Source: Ferranicluibacter rubi (GTDB lineage Bacteria > Pseudomonadota > Alphaproteobacteria > Rhizobiales > Rhizobiaceae). Taken from it: DNA of 64,000 nt. The position numbers and the translations under genes were made by a program. The notes beneath the pieces are model-generated. The model saw only the letters and a program-made list of their open reading frames with translations, did not search any database and had not been told where the DNA came from. Below are positions 24,816-33,232 of the stretch, in pieces; the first letter of the stretch is position 1; each line of letters starts with the position of its first letter. The stretch lies in contig NZ_JAANCM010000006.1 in NCBI RefSeq assembly GCF_011603255.1, forward strand, positions 62,001 through 126,000. Reading direction: 5' to 3'.

Positions 24816-26471
24816 TCAGCGAACATGCGTGCGCGCACGGGGGCGCTGGTCGTTGCGCTCGTCGGCAAAGATCGTCGCCGGCAACGGATCGAGCCCGCGA
24901 ATGATGTCGGCGCCCTTCTCTCCGACCATGATGGTCGGGGCATTGGTGTTGCAGGAGGGCACGCGCGGCATGACGGAGCTATCGCAGACGCGTAAGCCCT
25001 GCAACCCTCGCACGCGCAGGTCGAGCCCCACGACCGCATCCGCCCCGGTGCCCATTCGGCAGGTGCCGACGGGATGGTGATCGGTCTTCGCGTTCGCGCA
25101 GCCATAATCGAAAAGCTCGGCCTCCGTGCGTACCTTCGGACCGGGCAAACGCTCGGCCAGAATATAGGGCTTCAATGCCGCCTGCTCGAAGATCTCGCGG
25201 GCGATCCGCAAGCCTTCCAGCGACATCTTCCGGTCATGCGGGTCCGACCAGTAGTTCGGGTCGATCAGCGGGGCTGCGGCCGGATCGGACGCGGAGAGCC
25301 GCACCGTGCCGCGCGATCGCGGATGCAGATAAGCCGAATTCAGCGTCACCCCGGCATTTTTCAGCTTTTCCACGCCCGCCTCGATGCCCGAGCCAAGACC
25401 GAGATGGAACTGTATATCCGGGGATCGCGCGTCCGGATCCGCATACCAGAAGCCGCCGGTTTCAAACAGCGACGAGGCGACGGGGCCCGTGCGGAACAGC
25501 ACATATTCGAGGCCCGCCCAGAGCGTGCGGTGCAGCTTCGCAACGCCGTCATAGGTGTGGTCGCCGGTGCATTCGGCGATGACGAAGAGGTCCAGATGGT
25601 CCTGCAGATTGCCGCCGACGCCGGGCAGGTCATGCGCCACGGGAACGCCGACGGACGTCAGATGATCGGCCGGGCCGATGCCCGATTGCAGGAGCAGCTT
25701 CGGCGAACCGATGGCGCCCGACGTTACGAGCACCTCGCGCCCGCAGCGCACGATCTCGCTGCCCCGGCTGGTGGCGATCTCGACGCCGACAGCCGTCGTG
25801 CCCTCCAGCACGATGCGCGACACGCGGGCGCCCATGCGGATCGTCAGGTTCTTCCGGTCCTTGATCGGCGAGAGGTAAGCGAGCGAGGCGGAAGAGCGGC
25901 GGCGGTTGCGCTGCGTCAGCTGGTAGAAGCCGACGCCCGCCTGCTGGCGCCCGTTAAAGTCGTGATTGTAGGGAATGCCGAGCTCCTGCCCCGCCCGGAT
26001 ATAGGCGTCGCAGATCGGCAGCGCGGACACCGGCATGGAAACGCCGAGTGGCCCGCCATAGGCATGATAGTCGTCGGCAAAGCGCTGGTTGTCCTCGGCC
26101 CGCTTGAAATAGGGCAGCACGGAACGGTAGTCCCAGCCCTCGCAGCCGTCTTCGCTTGCCCAGAGATCGTAATCGGCGGCATTGCCCCGGGTGTAGAGCT
26201 GCGCGTTGATGGACGAGCCGCCGCCGATGACCTTGGCCTGTGTGTAGCGCAGGACACGACCGTTCATGTGCTTCTGCGGCACGGTCTCCCAGCCCCAGCT
26301 GGCCACGCCTTTCGTCATCTTGGCAAAGCCGGCCGGCATGTGAAAGAGAGGATTCCAGTCCCCGCCACCGGCTTCCAGAAGCAGCACGGTGACATCGGGG
26401 TCCTCGCTCAGCCTGTTGGCGAGAACGCATCCGGCGGGCCCTGCCCCGGTGATGATATAGTCGAAGCGCAT
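24816..26471 (-). CDS. GMC-family FAD oxidoreductase (choline/alcohol dehydrogenase type)
   Basis: About 551 residues. FAD-binding is marked by YIITGAGPAGCVLANRLSEDP (residues 4-24), with Glu in LLLEAGG, then the GMC signatures VIGGGSSINAQLYTRGNAADYD (about 82-103) and TSGAIGSPKLLLQSGIGP. The catalytic His lies in DHHPVGTCRMG, and the C-terminal half ends in SCNTNAPTIMVGEKGADII. There is no signal peptide, so oxidation should be cytoplasmic. The ATG at 26471 has AGGA nine bases upstream; an ATG three codons earlier is too close. Enzymes of this type oxidise primary alcohols to aldehydes, which could feed the aldehyde dehydrogenase of this operon. Substrate unknown. Confidence 0.9.
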   Translation of the reverse strand: MRFDYIITGAGPAGCVLANRLSEDPDVTVLLLEAGGGDWNPLFHMPAGFAKMTKGVASWGWETVPQKHMNGRVLRYTQAKVIGGGSSINAQLYTRGNAADYDLWASEDGCEGWDYRSVLPYFKRAEDNQRFADDYHAYGGPLGVSMPVSALPICDAYIRAGQELGIPYNHDFNGRQQAGVGFYQLTQRNRRRSSASLAYLSPIKDRKNLTIRMGARVSRIVLEGTTAVGVEIATSRGSEIVRCGREVLVTSGAIGSPKLLLQSGIGPADHLTSVGVPVAHDLPGVGGNLQDHLDLFVIAECTGDHTYDGVAKLHRTLWAGLEYVLFRTGPVASSLFETGGFWYADPDARSPDIQFHLGLGSGIEAGVEKLKNAGVTLNSAYLHPRSRGTVRLSASDPAAAPLIDPNYWSDPHDRKMSLEGLRIAREIFEQAALKPYILAERLPGPKVRTEAELFDYGCANAKTDHHPVGTCRMGTGADAVVGLDLRVRGLQGLRVCDSSVMPRVPSCNTNAPTIMVGEKGADIIRGLDPLPATIFADERNDQRPRARTHVR

Positions 26472-26485
26472 GGTTTCCATTCCTG

Positions 26486-27268
26486 TCACAGACGCGGGAT
26501 CGACAGGCCGCCATCGGCATCGATCACGGTCCCTGTTGCAAAGGCGAAGCTGCCCGAGGCGAGCGCTGCGCAGATGGCGCCGATATCGCCGGCTTCCCCC
26601 CAGCGCCGCATGGGCACCAGGCCCCCGGCGATCAGGGCATCGTATTTCGGGGTGACGCCGGCGGTCATGTCGGTCCGCACGATGCCAGGCCGTACCTCGA
26701 AGACCGCGACGCCATCGGCCGCAAGCCGCAGTGCCAGCCCCTGCGAGAAGGCCGCAAGCCCCGCTTTGCTGATGCAATAGTCGAGGCGCTCGGGGGAACT
26801 CGCCTGCGCCGAGACCGAGGTGATGTTGATGATCGACCGGGAATGGTCGGGCGCAGTCGCCAACATCGCCTTCACCACGGCCTGGGTGAAGAACACCGTC
26901 CCTTTCAGGTTGGTGGCCATGATCAGGTCGTAATGGTCGGGCGAAAGGCCGAGGAAATCGCCGCGCACGACAGACGCCATGCCCGCATTGTTGACGAGGC
27001 AGTCGATGCGGCCGAAACGGGCCATGACGTCGTCGACCGTCGCTGCGTGCCCGGCGACGTCGCAGATATCGGCCTTGATGTAGATGGCGTCCGCCTGCCC
27101 ATCGGCGCGGAGCTCCGCCAGCGCGTCCTTTGCCGTTTCCGGACCGCCGATGCCTGTCACGACGATGTCGTAGCCGGCAGCGGCGAGGTGCGAGGCGATA
27201 CTGAGGCCGATCCCCCGCCGTCCGCCCGTCACCACCGCCACCGGTCTTTGCCGCCGTTCGCTCATCAT
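26486..27268 (-). CDS. Short-chain dehydrogenase/reductase (SDR)
   Basis: 260 residues of the classical SDR family. The nucleotide-binding TGGRRGIG lies at residues 14-21, NNAG at 93-96, catalytic Ser at about 151-153, and YCISK (Tyr164, Lys168). The loop VRPGIVRTDMTAG and the C-terminal TGTVIDADGGLSIPRL fit the FabG-like group. The Thr-Gly-Gly-Arg-Arg N-terminus could accept NADP or NAD. Its start overlaps the stop of the GMC gene upstream (AATGATGAG, two possible ATGs). It lies between two GMC genes, consistent with oxidising or reducing a secondary alcohol of the sugar intermediate. Confidence 0.9.
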   Translation of the reverse strand: MMSERRQRPVAVVTGGRRGIGLSIASHLAAAGYDIVVTGIGGPETAKDALAELRADGQADAIYIKADICDVAGHAATVDDVMARFGRIDCLVNNAGMASVVRGDFLGLSPDHYDLIMATNLKGTVFFTQAVVKAMLATAPDHSRSIINITSVSAQASSPERLDYCISKAGLAAFSQGLALRLAADGVAVFEVRPGIVRTDMTAGVTPKYDALIAGGLVPMRRWGEAGDIGAICAALASGSFAFATGTVIDADGGLSIPRL

Positions 27269-28788
27269 TGCAGGTCCTTCGAGACGATGTGATCTGCGAC
27301 CCGCAAGGCTTGGGCCGCAACCGTTAGCGCCGGATTGACAGCGGCCGAGGTCGGCAGGCAGCTCGCATCGACGACGAACAGGTTGTCGTGGTCATAAGCG
27401 CGGCAGAAGGGATCGAGCGGCGCCGTTGCGGGATCGTTGCCGATGCGCACCGTGCCGCACTGATGGGACGGCGTGCGTTTGTCGAACGGCCTCGACAGCA
27501 CGAGCGGAAAGCCGATCGAGCGGAGAACGGTCTTGAGTTTTGCCACCAGCGACAGATGCGCGTTCCAGTTGGTGCGATGCCATTTGAGGACGATCCGCTC
27601 GCCATCGACCATGACCCGGCTTTCAGGGTGCGGAATATCCTCGCTCATGGCGTAGAAATCGATCGCATGCGCCGACATTCGGTCGAGCAGCCGCTCCGGG
27701 ATGCGCGGCAGGCTGCTTTTGAGGATCGCCCCGGACACGCGGCCGAGAAGCTGGACATTGCCGAGTGGTGGCCCACCCTCGCCATCCGACAGGTAGAAGT
27801 CGTTGAAGGCGAAGGTCTTCTGATAGACCGACGTGTTCCGGTAACGCGGCGACAGAGCGAGCACGGCGGACGAATTGTGGTTCATGAAGTTGCGCCCGAC
27901 CTGGTCCGAGCTGTTGGCAAGGCCATCGGGAAAGCGCGCATTGGCCGAGCGCAGCAGCAGGACGGCCGACTGGACCGCGCCGGCGGCGAGCACCACGAGA
28001 TTCGGCGAGACGCTGCTTGTGTCCCCGGCCACGGTATAGACGACGCGCTCGATTCGGCCGCCGGAGGCGCCCGTTTCGAGCCGCTGGACGATCGCGCCCG
28101 TTTGCAGCGTGACATTGGGATAGCCAAGCGCGACGGCGAGAGCGGCACTTTCGGCATCCATCTTGCCGTCGTCGCAATTCGGATGGGCATCCCACGGCGT
28201 GCGCCCCTTGGCGAGCCACCGGTCGATATCGACGCCGAGCGGCAGGGAGAACGGGTGGAGCCCCTTCTGCTTCAGGCGCGCGCGGACGTCGGCAATCGAC
28301 GGTTCGTCCGGCACCGGGGGAAAGGCGTAAGGCGTAGAATGTTCGGGCTCGGTCGGGTCGTCCCCCAGCGCGCCGCGCACCTGATACATCCGCTCGGCCG
28401 CCCCGTACCAGGGCTCGAGCTCGGCGTAGGGAAACGGCCAGGCGGGGGAGACGCCCTCCTGATGCTGCATCTCGTCAAAATCCTCGCGCCGGTAGCGCGA
28501 CAGTACCGCCCCGTAGAATTTCGAGTTGCCGCCGACATTGTAGTAATTGCCCGGGTTGAACCCCCTGTGCTCCCTCTGGCTCTGGCCCTGCCATTCGTAC
28601 CAGGTCTCCTGCGGGCGGAAATGCCCCCGCTGGAAGATCGCGCGCTGGTCGCGGTTCACAGGCGTGTCGGCAATGTGCTGGCCGGCCTCCAGGATCAGGA
28701 TCTCGCAGCCGGACGCGGCAAGGCCGGCGGCCAGCGTCGCCCCGCCGATACCGGAGCCGATGATGACGATGTCGGGGGTTCTGCTCAT
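27265..28788 (-). CDS. GMC-family oxidoreductase, sugar/glucoside-dehydrogenase-like
   Basis: 507 residues. The N-terminal VIIGSGIGGATLAAGLA and LILEAGQHI bind FAD. A distinctive central stretch, GFNPGNYYNVGGNSKFYGAVL, is typical of the sugar-oxidising GMC subgroup (pyranose/glucoside 3-dehydrogenase-like). The C-terminal HQCGTVRIGNDPATAPLD carries the active His, followed by NPALTVAAQALRVADHI. It differs clearly from the other GMC at 24816. No companion small or cytochrome subunit is seen, so its electron acceptor is unknown. It lies 14 bp after the importer ATPase gene. It may make a keto-sugar from the imported glycoside; that is inference. Confidence 0.85.
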   Translation of the reverse strand: MSRTPDIVIIGSGIGGATLAAGLAASGCEILILEAGQHIADTPVNRDQRAIFQRGHFRPQETWYEWQGQSQREHRGFNPGNYYNVGGNSKFYGAVLSRYRREDFDEMQHQEGVSPAWPFPYAELEPWYGAAERMYQVRGALGDDPTEPEHSTPYAFPPVPDEPSIADVRARLKQKGLHPFSLPLGVDIDRWLAKGRTPWDAHPNCDDGKMDAESAALAVALGYPNVTLQTGAIVQRLETGASGGRIERVVYTVAGDTSSVSPNLVVLAAGAVQSAVLLLRSANARFPDGLANSSDQVGRNFMNHNSSAVLALSPRYRNTSVYQKTFAFNDFYLSDGEGGPPLGNVQLLGRVSGAILKSSLPRIPERLLDRMSAHAIDFYAMSEDIPHPESRVMVDGERIVLKWHRTNWNAHLSLVAKLKTVLRSIGFPLVLSRPFDKRTPSHQCGTVRIGNDPATAPLDPFCRAYDHDNLFVVDASCLPTSAAVNPALTVAAQALRVADHIVSKDLQ

Positions 28789-28802
28789 CTCGGTCCCCCC
28801 GC

Positions 28803-29918
28803 TCACGCGATGCGCTGCTGGCTTTGCGGATCGAAATAAACGGCCTTGTCGAGGTTGAAGGCGAGCCTTGCCGTCTGTCCCGCATGGATACGGGCATCGG
28901 CCCGCAGGCGCGCGACCACTTCCTTGCCGCCGAGCCGGGTGACGGCGAAGGTGTCGGCACCGGCCGGCTCCACGACCTCGATCAGGCAATCGCCTTCCGC
29001 GATCGTGCGCGCATTGCGGTCCGCACCTTCGATGTCGGTCAGCGCCTCGGGCCGGATGCCGAAGACGATCTGGCGGCCGAGATGGCTCTCCAGTCGCTCC
29101 TGCCCTGCTGCTACCGGCAGTTTCACCAGCGCGCCGTTCGGGCGGGCAAGCGAGACGGAGAGCCCTGCCGCATCCTTTTCCACGGTTGCCGAGAGCAGGT
29201 TCATGGCGGGCGAGCCCATGAAGTCGGCCACGAACATATTGGCCGGATTGTTGTAGATTTCCGCCGGCGAGCCGAACTGCTGCAGCACGCCGTCCTTCAA
29301 CACCGCGATCTTGGTCGCCAGCGTCATCGCCTCGATCTGGTCGTGGGTGACGTAGACGATGGTCGTCTTCAGACGCTGGTGCAGCCGCTTGATCTCGGTG
29401 CGCATATCGACACGTAGCTTTGCGTCCAGATTGGACAGCGGCTCGTCGAACAGGAAGACCTGCGGATTGCGCACGAGCGCGCGGCCCATGGCGACGCGCT
29501 GGCGCTGGCCGCCGGAAAGCTGGCTCGGCTTCCGGTCGAGCAAATGGCCGATCTGGAGGATATCGGAGACCTCCTTGATCGCCTTCTCGCGCACGTCCTT
29601 CGGGACCTTACGGATCTCCATGCCGAAGGCGATGTTGCCGGCCACCGTCATGTTCGGATAGAGCGCATAGCTCTGGAACACCATGGCGATGTCGCGCTGC
29701 GACGGCGGCAGACCCGCAATCGAGCGGCCCTTGATGGCGATCTCGCCGGACGTGATCGGCTCCAGCCCGGCAATCGTGTTCAGCAGCGTGGACTTGCCGC
29801 AGCCGGACGGGCCGACCAGCACGAGAAAGCCGCCTTCCTCGATTTCGATGTTGATGTCTTTCAGGATTTCCAGCGCGCCATAGGATTTGCGCAGATGCGA
29901 GATTTTGAGAAACGACAT
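28803..29918 (-). CDS. Sugar ABC transporter ATPase, UgpC/MalK type
   Basis: 371 residues. Walker A is GPSGCGKSTLL (about 36-46), signature LSGGQRQRVAMGRAL, Walker B VFLFDEPLSNLDAKLR and switch VTHDQIEAM. It has a C-terminal OB/TOBE domain (FGIRPEALTD near 284 and GGKEVVARLRADARIHAGQTARLAF), as in MalK/UgpC/MsmK. The ATG at 29918 is five bases downstream of the permease stop. It energises the importer encoded by the next three genes. The TOBE domain is the usual site of regulatory input in this family. Confidence 0.94.
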   Translation of the reverse strand: MSFLKISHLRKSYGALEILKDINIEIEEGGFLVLVGPSGCGKSTLLNTIAGLEPITSGEIAIKGRSIAGLPPSQRDIAMVFQSYALYPNMTVAGNIAFGMEIRKVPKDVREKAIKEVSDILQIGHLLDRKPSQLSGGQRQRVAMGRALVRNPQVFLFDEPLSNLDAKLRVDMRTEIKRLHQRLKTTIVYVTHDQIEAMTLATKIAVLKDGVLQQFGSPAEIYNNPANMFVADFMGSPAMNLLSATVEKDAAGLSVSLARPNGALVKLPVAAGQERLESHLGRQIVFGIRPEALTDIEGADRNARTIAEGDCLIEVVEPAGADTFAVTRLGGKEVVARLRADARIHAGQTARLAFNLDKAVYFDPQSQQRIA

Positions 29919-29923
29919 GATGA

Positions 29924-30808
29924 TCAGCCTTTCACGGCGCCGGACATCAGGCCGCGCACGAAGTAGCGACCCGAAACGATGTAGACGATGAGGGTGGGCA
30001 GGGCGGCGAGGATCGCGCCGGCAAAGTGGACGTTGTATTCCTTCACGCCCGTGGACGACTGCACGAGGTTGTTGAGCGCGACCGTCATCGGCGTCGAATT
30101 GGCGCCGGCAAATGAGGCGCCGAACAGAAAGTCGTTCCAGATATTGGTGAACTGCCAGATGACCGAGACGACGATGATCGGACCGGACGAGGGCAGCAGG
30201 ATGCGGCGGAAGATCTGGAAGAACGTCGCGCCGTCGATCTGCGCCGCCCGCACGAGTTCGGTCGGAAAGGCCTCGTAGTAATTGCGGAAGTAGAGTGTGG
30301 TGAAGCCGAGACCGTAGACGACATGCACCAGCACGAGCCCGGGAATGGAGCCGGCAAGGCCGAGCATGCCGAGGATGCGCGCCGTAGGAATGAGCACGAT
30401 CTGGAACGGGATGAAGCAGGACAGGAGCAGCATGCCGAAGACGATGTTCGACCCGCGGAAATGCCATTTCGTCAGCACATAGCCGTTGAGCGCACCGACC
30501 ACGGTCGAGATGGCCACGGCGGGGATGACCATAAGGATGGAGTTGATGAAGAAGGGCTTGAGGCCTGTCGGCTGGATGCCGATCTGCGCGGTCGACCAGG
30601 CCGACAGCCACGGCTCGATGGTCCAGACCTGCGGTAGGTTGACCATGCCGCCCTGGCGGATTTCTTCCAGCGGCTTCAGCGAGTTCACCACCATGACGTA
30701 AAGCGGCATGAGGTAGAACATCGCAAAGGCGATGAGCGCGGTATAGATCAGGGCCCGGGTGAGAAGGCTGTGCGACATCGCGTTCTGCGGATTGGCGGCG
30801 CCGCTCAT
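29924..30808 (-). CDS. Carbohydrate ABC permease, MalG type
   Basis: 294 residues with six predicted membrane segments. N-terminal RALIYTALIAFAMFYLMPLYVMVVNSLKP is typical of MalG-type subunits. The EAA loop reads EAFPTELVRAAQIDGATFFQIFRRILLPSSGP, and the C-terminus ends YFVRGLMSGAVKG, a near-universal MalG signature. The ATG at 30808 overlaps the upstream permease stop by one base (TGATG). It forms the channel with the MalF-type subunit. Confidence 0.94.
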   Translation of the reverse strand: MSGAANPQNAMSHSLLTRALIYTALIAFAMFYLMPLYVMVVNSLKPLEEIRQGGMVNLPQVWTIEPWLSAWSTAQIGIQPTGLKPFFINSILMVIPAVAISTVVGALNGYVLTKWHFRGSNIVFGMLLLSCFIPFQIVLIPTARILGMLGLAGSIPGLVLVHVVYGLGFTTLYFRNYYEAFPTELVRAAQIDGATFFQIFRRILLPSSGPIIVVSVIWQFTNIWNDFLFGASFAGANSTPMTVALNNLVQSSTGVKEYNVHFAGAILAALPTLIVYIVSGRYFVRGLMSGAVKG

Positions 30809-31686
30809 CAGCGTTTTCCTCCACGGATTTCGGAATAGAGATAGGGAACGATGATCGAGAAGATCATGACCAGCATGATGATGGCGGAGGACGCGCCGAT
30901 GCCCATCTGGTTGCGGGTGAAGGTGTAGGAATACATGAAGGTGGCCGGCAGTTCGGTCGCCTGCCCCGGGCCCCCGCCGGTCAGGGCGACGATCAGGTCG
31001 TAGGCCTTGATGGCGAGATGGGCGAGCACGACGAAGGCCGACAGGAAGACCGGGCGCATCAGGGGAATGATGATCCGTCGGTAGATCGTCACGGTGCCCG
31101 CACCGTCGATCTGCGCGGCCTTGATCATCTCGTTGTCGACCCCGCGCAGGCCGGCGAGGAACATCGCCATGATGAAGCCCGAGGACTGCCAGACGGCGGC
31201 CAGCACGACGCAGTAGATCGCCATCTTGCTGTCCTTGATCCAGGTGAAGGCGAAGGTCTCCCAGCCCCAGAGATGCATGGTGTTCTCGATGCCGATGCCG
31301 GGATCGAGGATCCACTTCCAGGCGGTGCCCGTGACGATGAAGGAGAGCGCCATCGGATAGAGATAGATCGGGCGCAGAAAACCTTCGCCGCGGATCTTCT
31401 GGTCGAGCATGATCGCCAGGAACAGGCCGAGCACCGAGCAGATGAGGATGTAGAGCGAGGCGAAGATCGCCAGATTGGCGATGGCCCGCCACCAGTGCGG
31501 CAGGGCCCAGAGCTTGCTGTAGTTCGACAGGCCCACGATGTTGTAAGACGGCAGCATCTTGCTGTCGGTAATCGACAGGAACCCTGTATAGGCGATGAAG
31601 CCGTAGACGAAAATCACGATGACCAGGAAACTCGGCGCGAGCACGATTTTCGGCAACTGGTCCTGTAGGAAGCTGCGGCTCTGCAT
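30808..31686 (-). CDS. Carbohydrate ABC permease, MalF type
   Basis: 292 residues with six predicted membrane segments. The N-terminal LAPSFLVIVIFVYGFIAYTGFLS and the loop LRGVDNEMIKAAQIDGAGTVTIYRRIIIPLMRP (EAA motif) are characteristic, as is ALTGGGPGQATELPATFMYSYTF. The start is ATG at 31686, since AGGGG lies about ten bases upstream and the 13 extra residues of the longer frame look non-coding. It is separated from its binding-protein gene by 160 bp that contain two hairpins. Confidence 0.93.
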   Translation of the reverse strand: MQSRSFLQDQLPKIVLAPSFLVIVIFVYGFIAYTGFLSITDSKMLPSYNIVGLSNYSKLWALPHWWRAIANLAIFASLYILICSVLGLFLAIMLDQKIRGEGFLRPIYLYPMALSFIVTGTAWKWILDPGIGIENTMHLWGWETFAFTWIKDSKMAIYCVVLAAVWQSSGFIMAMFLAGLRGVDNEMIKAAQIDGAGTVTIYRRIIIPLMRPVFLSAFVVLAHLAIKAYDLIVALTGGGPGQATELPATFMYSYTFTRNQMGIGASSAIIMLVMIFSIIVPYLYSEIRGGKR

Positions 31687-31735
31687 GGCTTCGTTCCCCT
31701 CCCCTCGCCCGGAATGCGGGTGCACGGCCTCAGGC

Positions 31736-31754
31736 GCCGGCCATCATGGCCGGC
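31736..31754. other. Intercistronic hairpin, SBP-permease gap (proximal to permease)
   Basis: GCCGGCC (31736-31742) pairs with GGCCGGC (31748-31754) across a 5-nt loop. It has no T-run on the minus strand. Together with the larger hairpin at 31810-31841, it sits where importer operons often carry RNA structures that keep SBP mRNA more abundant than permease mRNA. Confidence 0.55.
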
Positions 31755-31809
31755 CTTTCGGCGCACCCGGTATCCCCGGCAGTCTTGACGTATCGGATGG
31801 TGTGATGGC

Positions 31810-31841
31810 GGGAGCTGCGGGCGCGAAGACCCGCAGCTCCC
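31810..31841. other. Perfect 12-bp stem-loop just after the sugar SBP stop codon
   Basis: GGGAGCTGCGGG (31810-31821) and CCCGCAGCTCCC (31830-31841) form a perfect stem with an 8-nt loop, five bases beyond the SBP stop in the minus direction. No T-run follows, so I read it as an mRNA-stabilising or partial-termination element rather than a full terminator. Confidence 0.7.
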
Positions 31842-31846
31842 AGCCC

Positions 31847-33088
31847 TTACTTTGCGGCTTCGACCGCGCTGACCAGCTCGGTCACCGCGTCGTCGGCCGT
31901 CAGGTCGCCGTTGAACTGACGGGTCACGACGTCGTAGATCGCGTTCTTCACGGCTGCCGGATTGGCGTGGCCATGGGCCATGGAGCCGATGAGCTTGCCG
32001 CTCTTGTCGGCTTCGGCCGCATCCTTGATGGCCTTCTTGCCGCAATCGTCGAAGGCGGCGTCCGACACGTCGGTGCGCACGGGTGCCGAACCCTTGACCA
32101 CGTTGAAAGCCGACTGGAATTCAGGGCTTTCGATAGCCGTGGCCATCTCCATCTGTGCCGGCACCTTGGCGTCGGCGACCTTGAACATGACGAACTGGTC
32201 GGTGTTGAAGGTGACTGCACCCTGCGTGCCGGGGAAGCGCATGCAGACATAGTCCTTGCCCGGCGTCTTGCCGGCCTTGGAGAATTCGCCCTTCGCCCAG
32301 TCGCCCATGAACTGCACGCCGGCCTTGCCGTCGATGACCATGGCGGAGGCGAGGTTCCAGTCGCGGCCCGAGAAGTTGGGATCGACATAGGAGCGCAGCG
32401 TCGTCATGCGGTTGAAGGCTTCCTTCATCTTGTCGCCGCCGAGCGCCTTCGGGTCGAGATCGATGAAGGCGGACGTGTAGAAATCGACGCCGAGCGACAG
32501 CACGACGGCGTCGAAGACGGTCGCGTCCTGCCAGGGCTGTCCGCCGGCGGCAACGGGGATGATGCCCTGCGCCTTGAAGTTGTCGAGGAGGGCGATCAGC
32601 TCTTCCCAGCTCTGCGGCTCCTTGCCGCCGGCCTTGTCGAGCGCCGCCTTGTTGATCCACATCCAGTTGGTCGAATGCAGGTTGACGGGTGCCGCGATCC
32701 AGTGGCCGTCATATTTCGAGAACTTCTGAAGCGCCTTGGGGATGACGTTGTCCCAGTTCTCCTTGGCCGCGACCGCATCGAGGTTGCCGAGCGAACCTTC
32801 CTTGGCCCAGTCGAGAATGTCGAAGCCGAGCATCTGCACCGCGGTCGGCGCGTTGCCGGCCGTGACGCGGGCGCGCAGCACCGTCATGGCTTCCGTGCCG
32901 CCGCCGCCGGCGACCGGCATGTCCGTCCAGGAGATGTTCTTGGCTTCGAGGTCCTTCTTGAGCACTTCCAGCGCCGAGGCCTCGCCGCCGGATGTCCACC
33001 AGTGAAGCACCTCCACGTTTTCGGCAGCCTGCACGGCGCCGGCCATCAAAGCGAGACCCAATGCAGTCGATGTCAGAAACTTGCGCAC
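31847..33088 (-). CDS. Carbohydrate ABC solute-binding protein (GtsA-like)
   Basis: 413 residues. The signal peptide is about 1-21 ([21 protein letters not shown]). The mature start [21 protein letters not shown] is the signature of glucose/mannose-type family-1 binding proteins. Ligand-site-like segments follow: [20 protein letters not shown] and [23 protein letters not shown]. The start is GTG at 33088 with GGAGG eight bases upstream; the longer frame is unsupported. It feeds the MalF/MalG/UgpC-type importer. The resemblance points to a glucose-like ligand, but the surrounding enzymes argue for a modified sugar or glycoside. Confidence 0.9.
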   Translation of the reverse strand: MRKFLTSTALGLALMAGAVQAAENVEVLHWWTSGGEASALEVLKKDLEAKNISWTDMPVAGGGGTEAMTVLRARVTAGNAPTAVQMLGFDILDWAKEGSLGNLDAVAAKENWDNVIPKALQKFSKYDGHWIAAPVNLHSTNWMWINKAALDKAGGKEPQSWEELIALLDNFKAQGIIPVAAGGQPWQDATVFDAVVLSLGVDFYTSAFIDLDPKALGGDKMKEAFNRMTTLRSYVDPNFSGRDWNLASAMVIDGKAGVQFMGDWAKGEFSKAGKTPGKDYVCMRFPGTQGAVTFNTDQFVMFKVADAKVPAQMEMATAIESPEFQSAFNVVKGSAPVRTDVSDAAFDDCGKKAIKDAAEADKSGKLIGSMAHGHANPAAVKNAIYDVVTRQFNGDLTADDAVTELVSAVEAAK

Positions 33089-33232
33089 GATGTTTTCCTC
33101 CCATGAGCACAGTGAAGAGCGAAACCCATTTCCGCTCCCGTGCCGCCGCCCTCCTCGAGCGTCGGCGTCAGCCGGCTTGTTCAGCCGCATCCCGTCTTCC
33201 CGACCGCGTGTTGCGCGCCCGGGCGGGATGCT

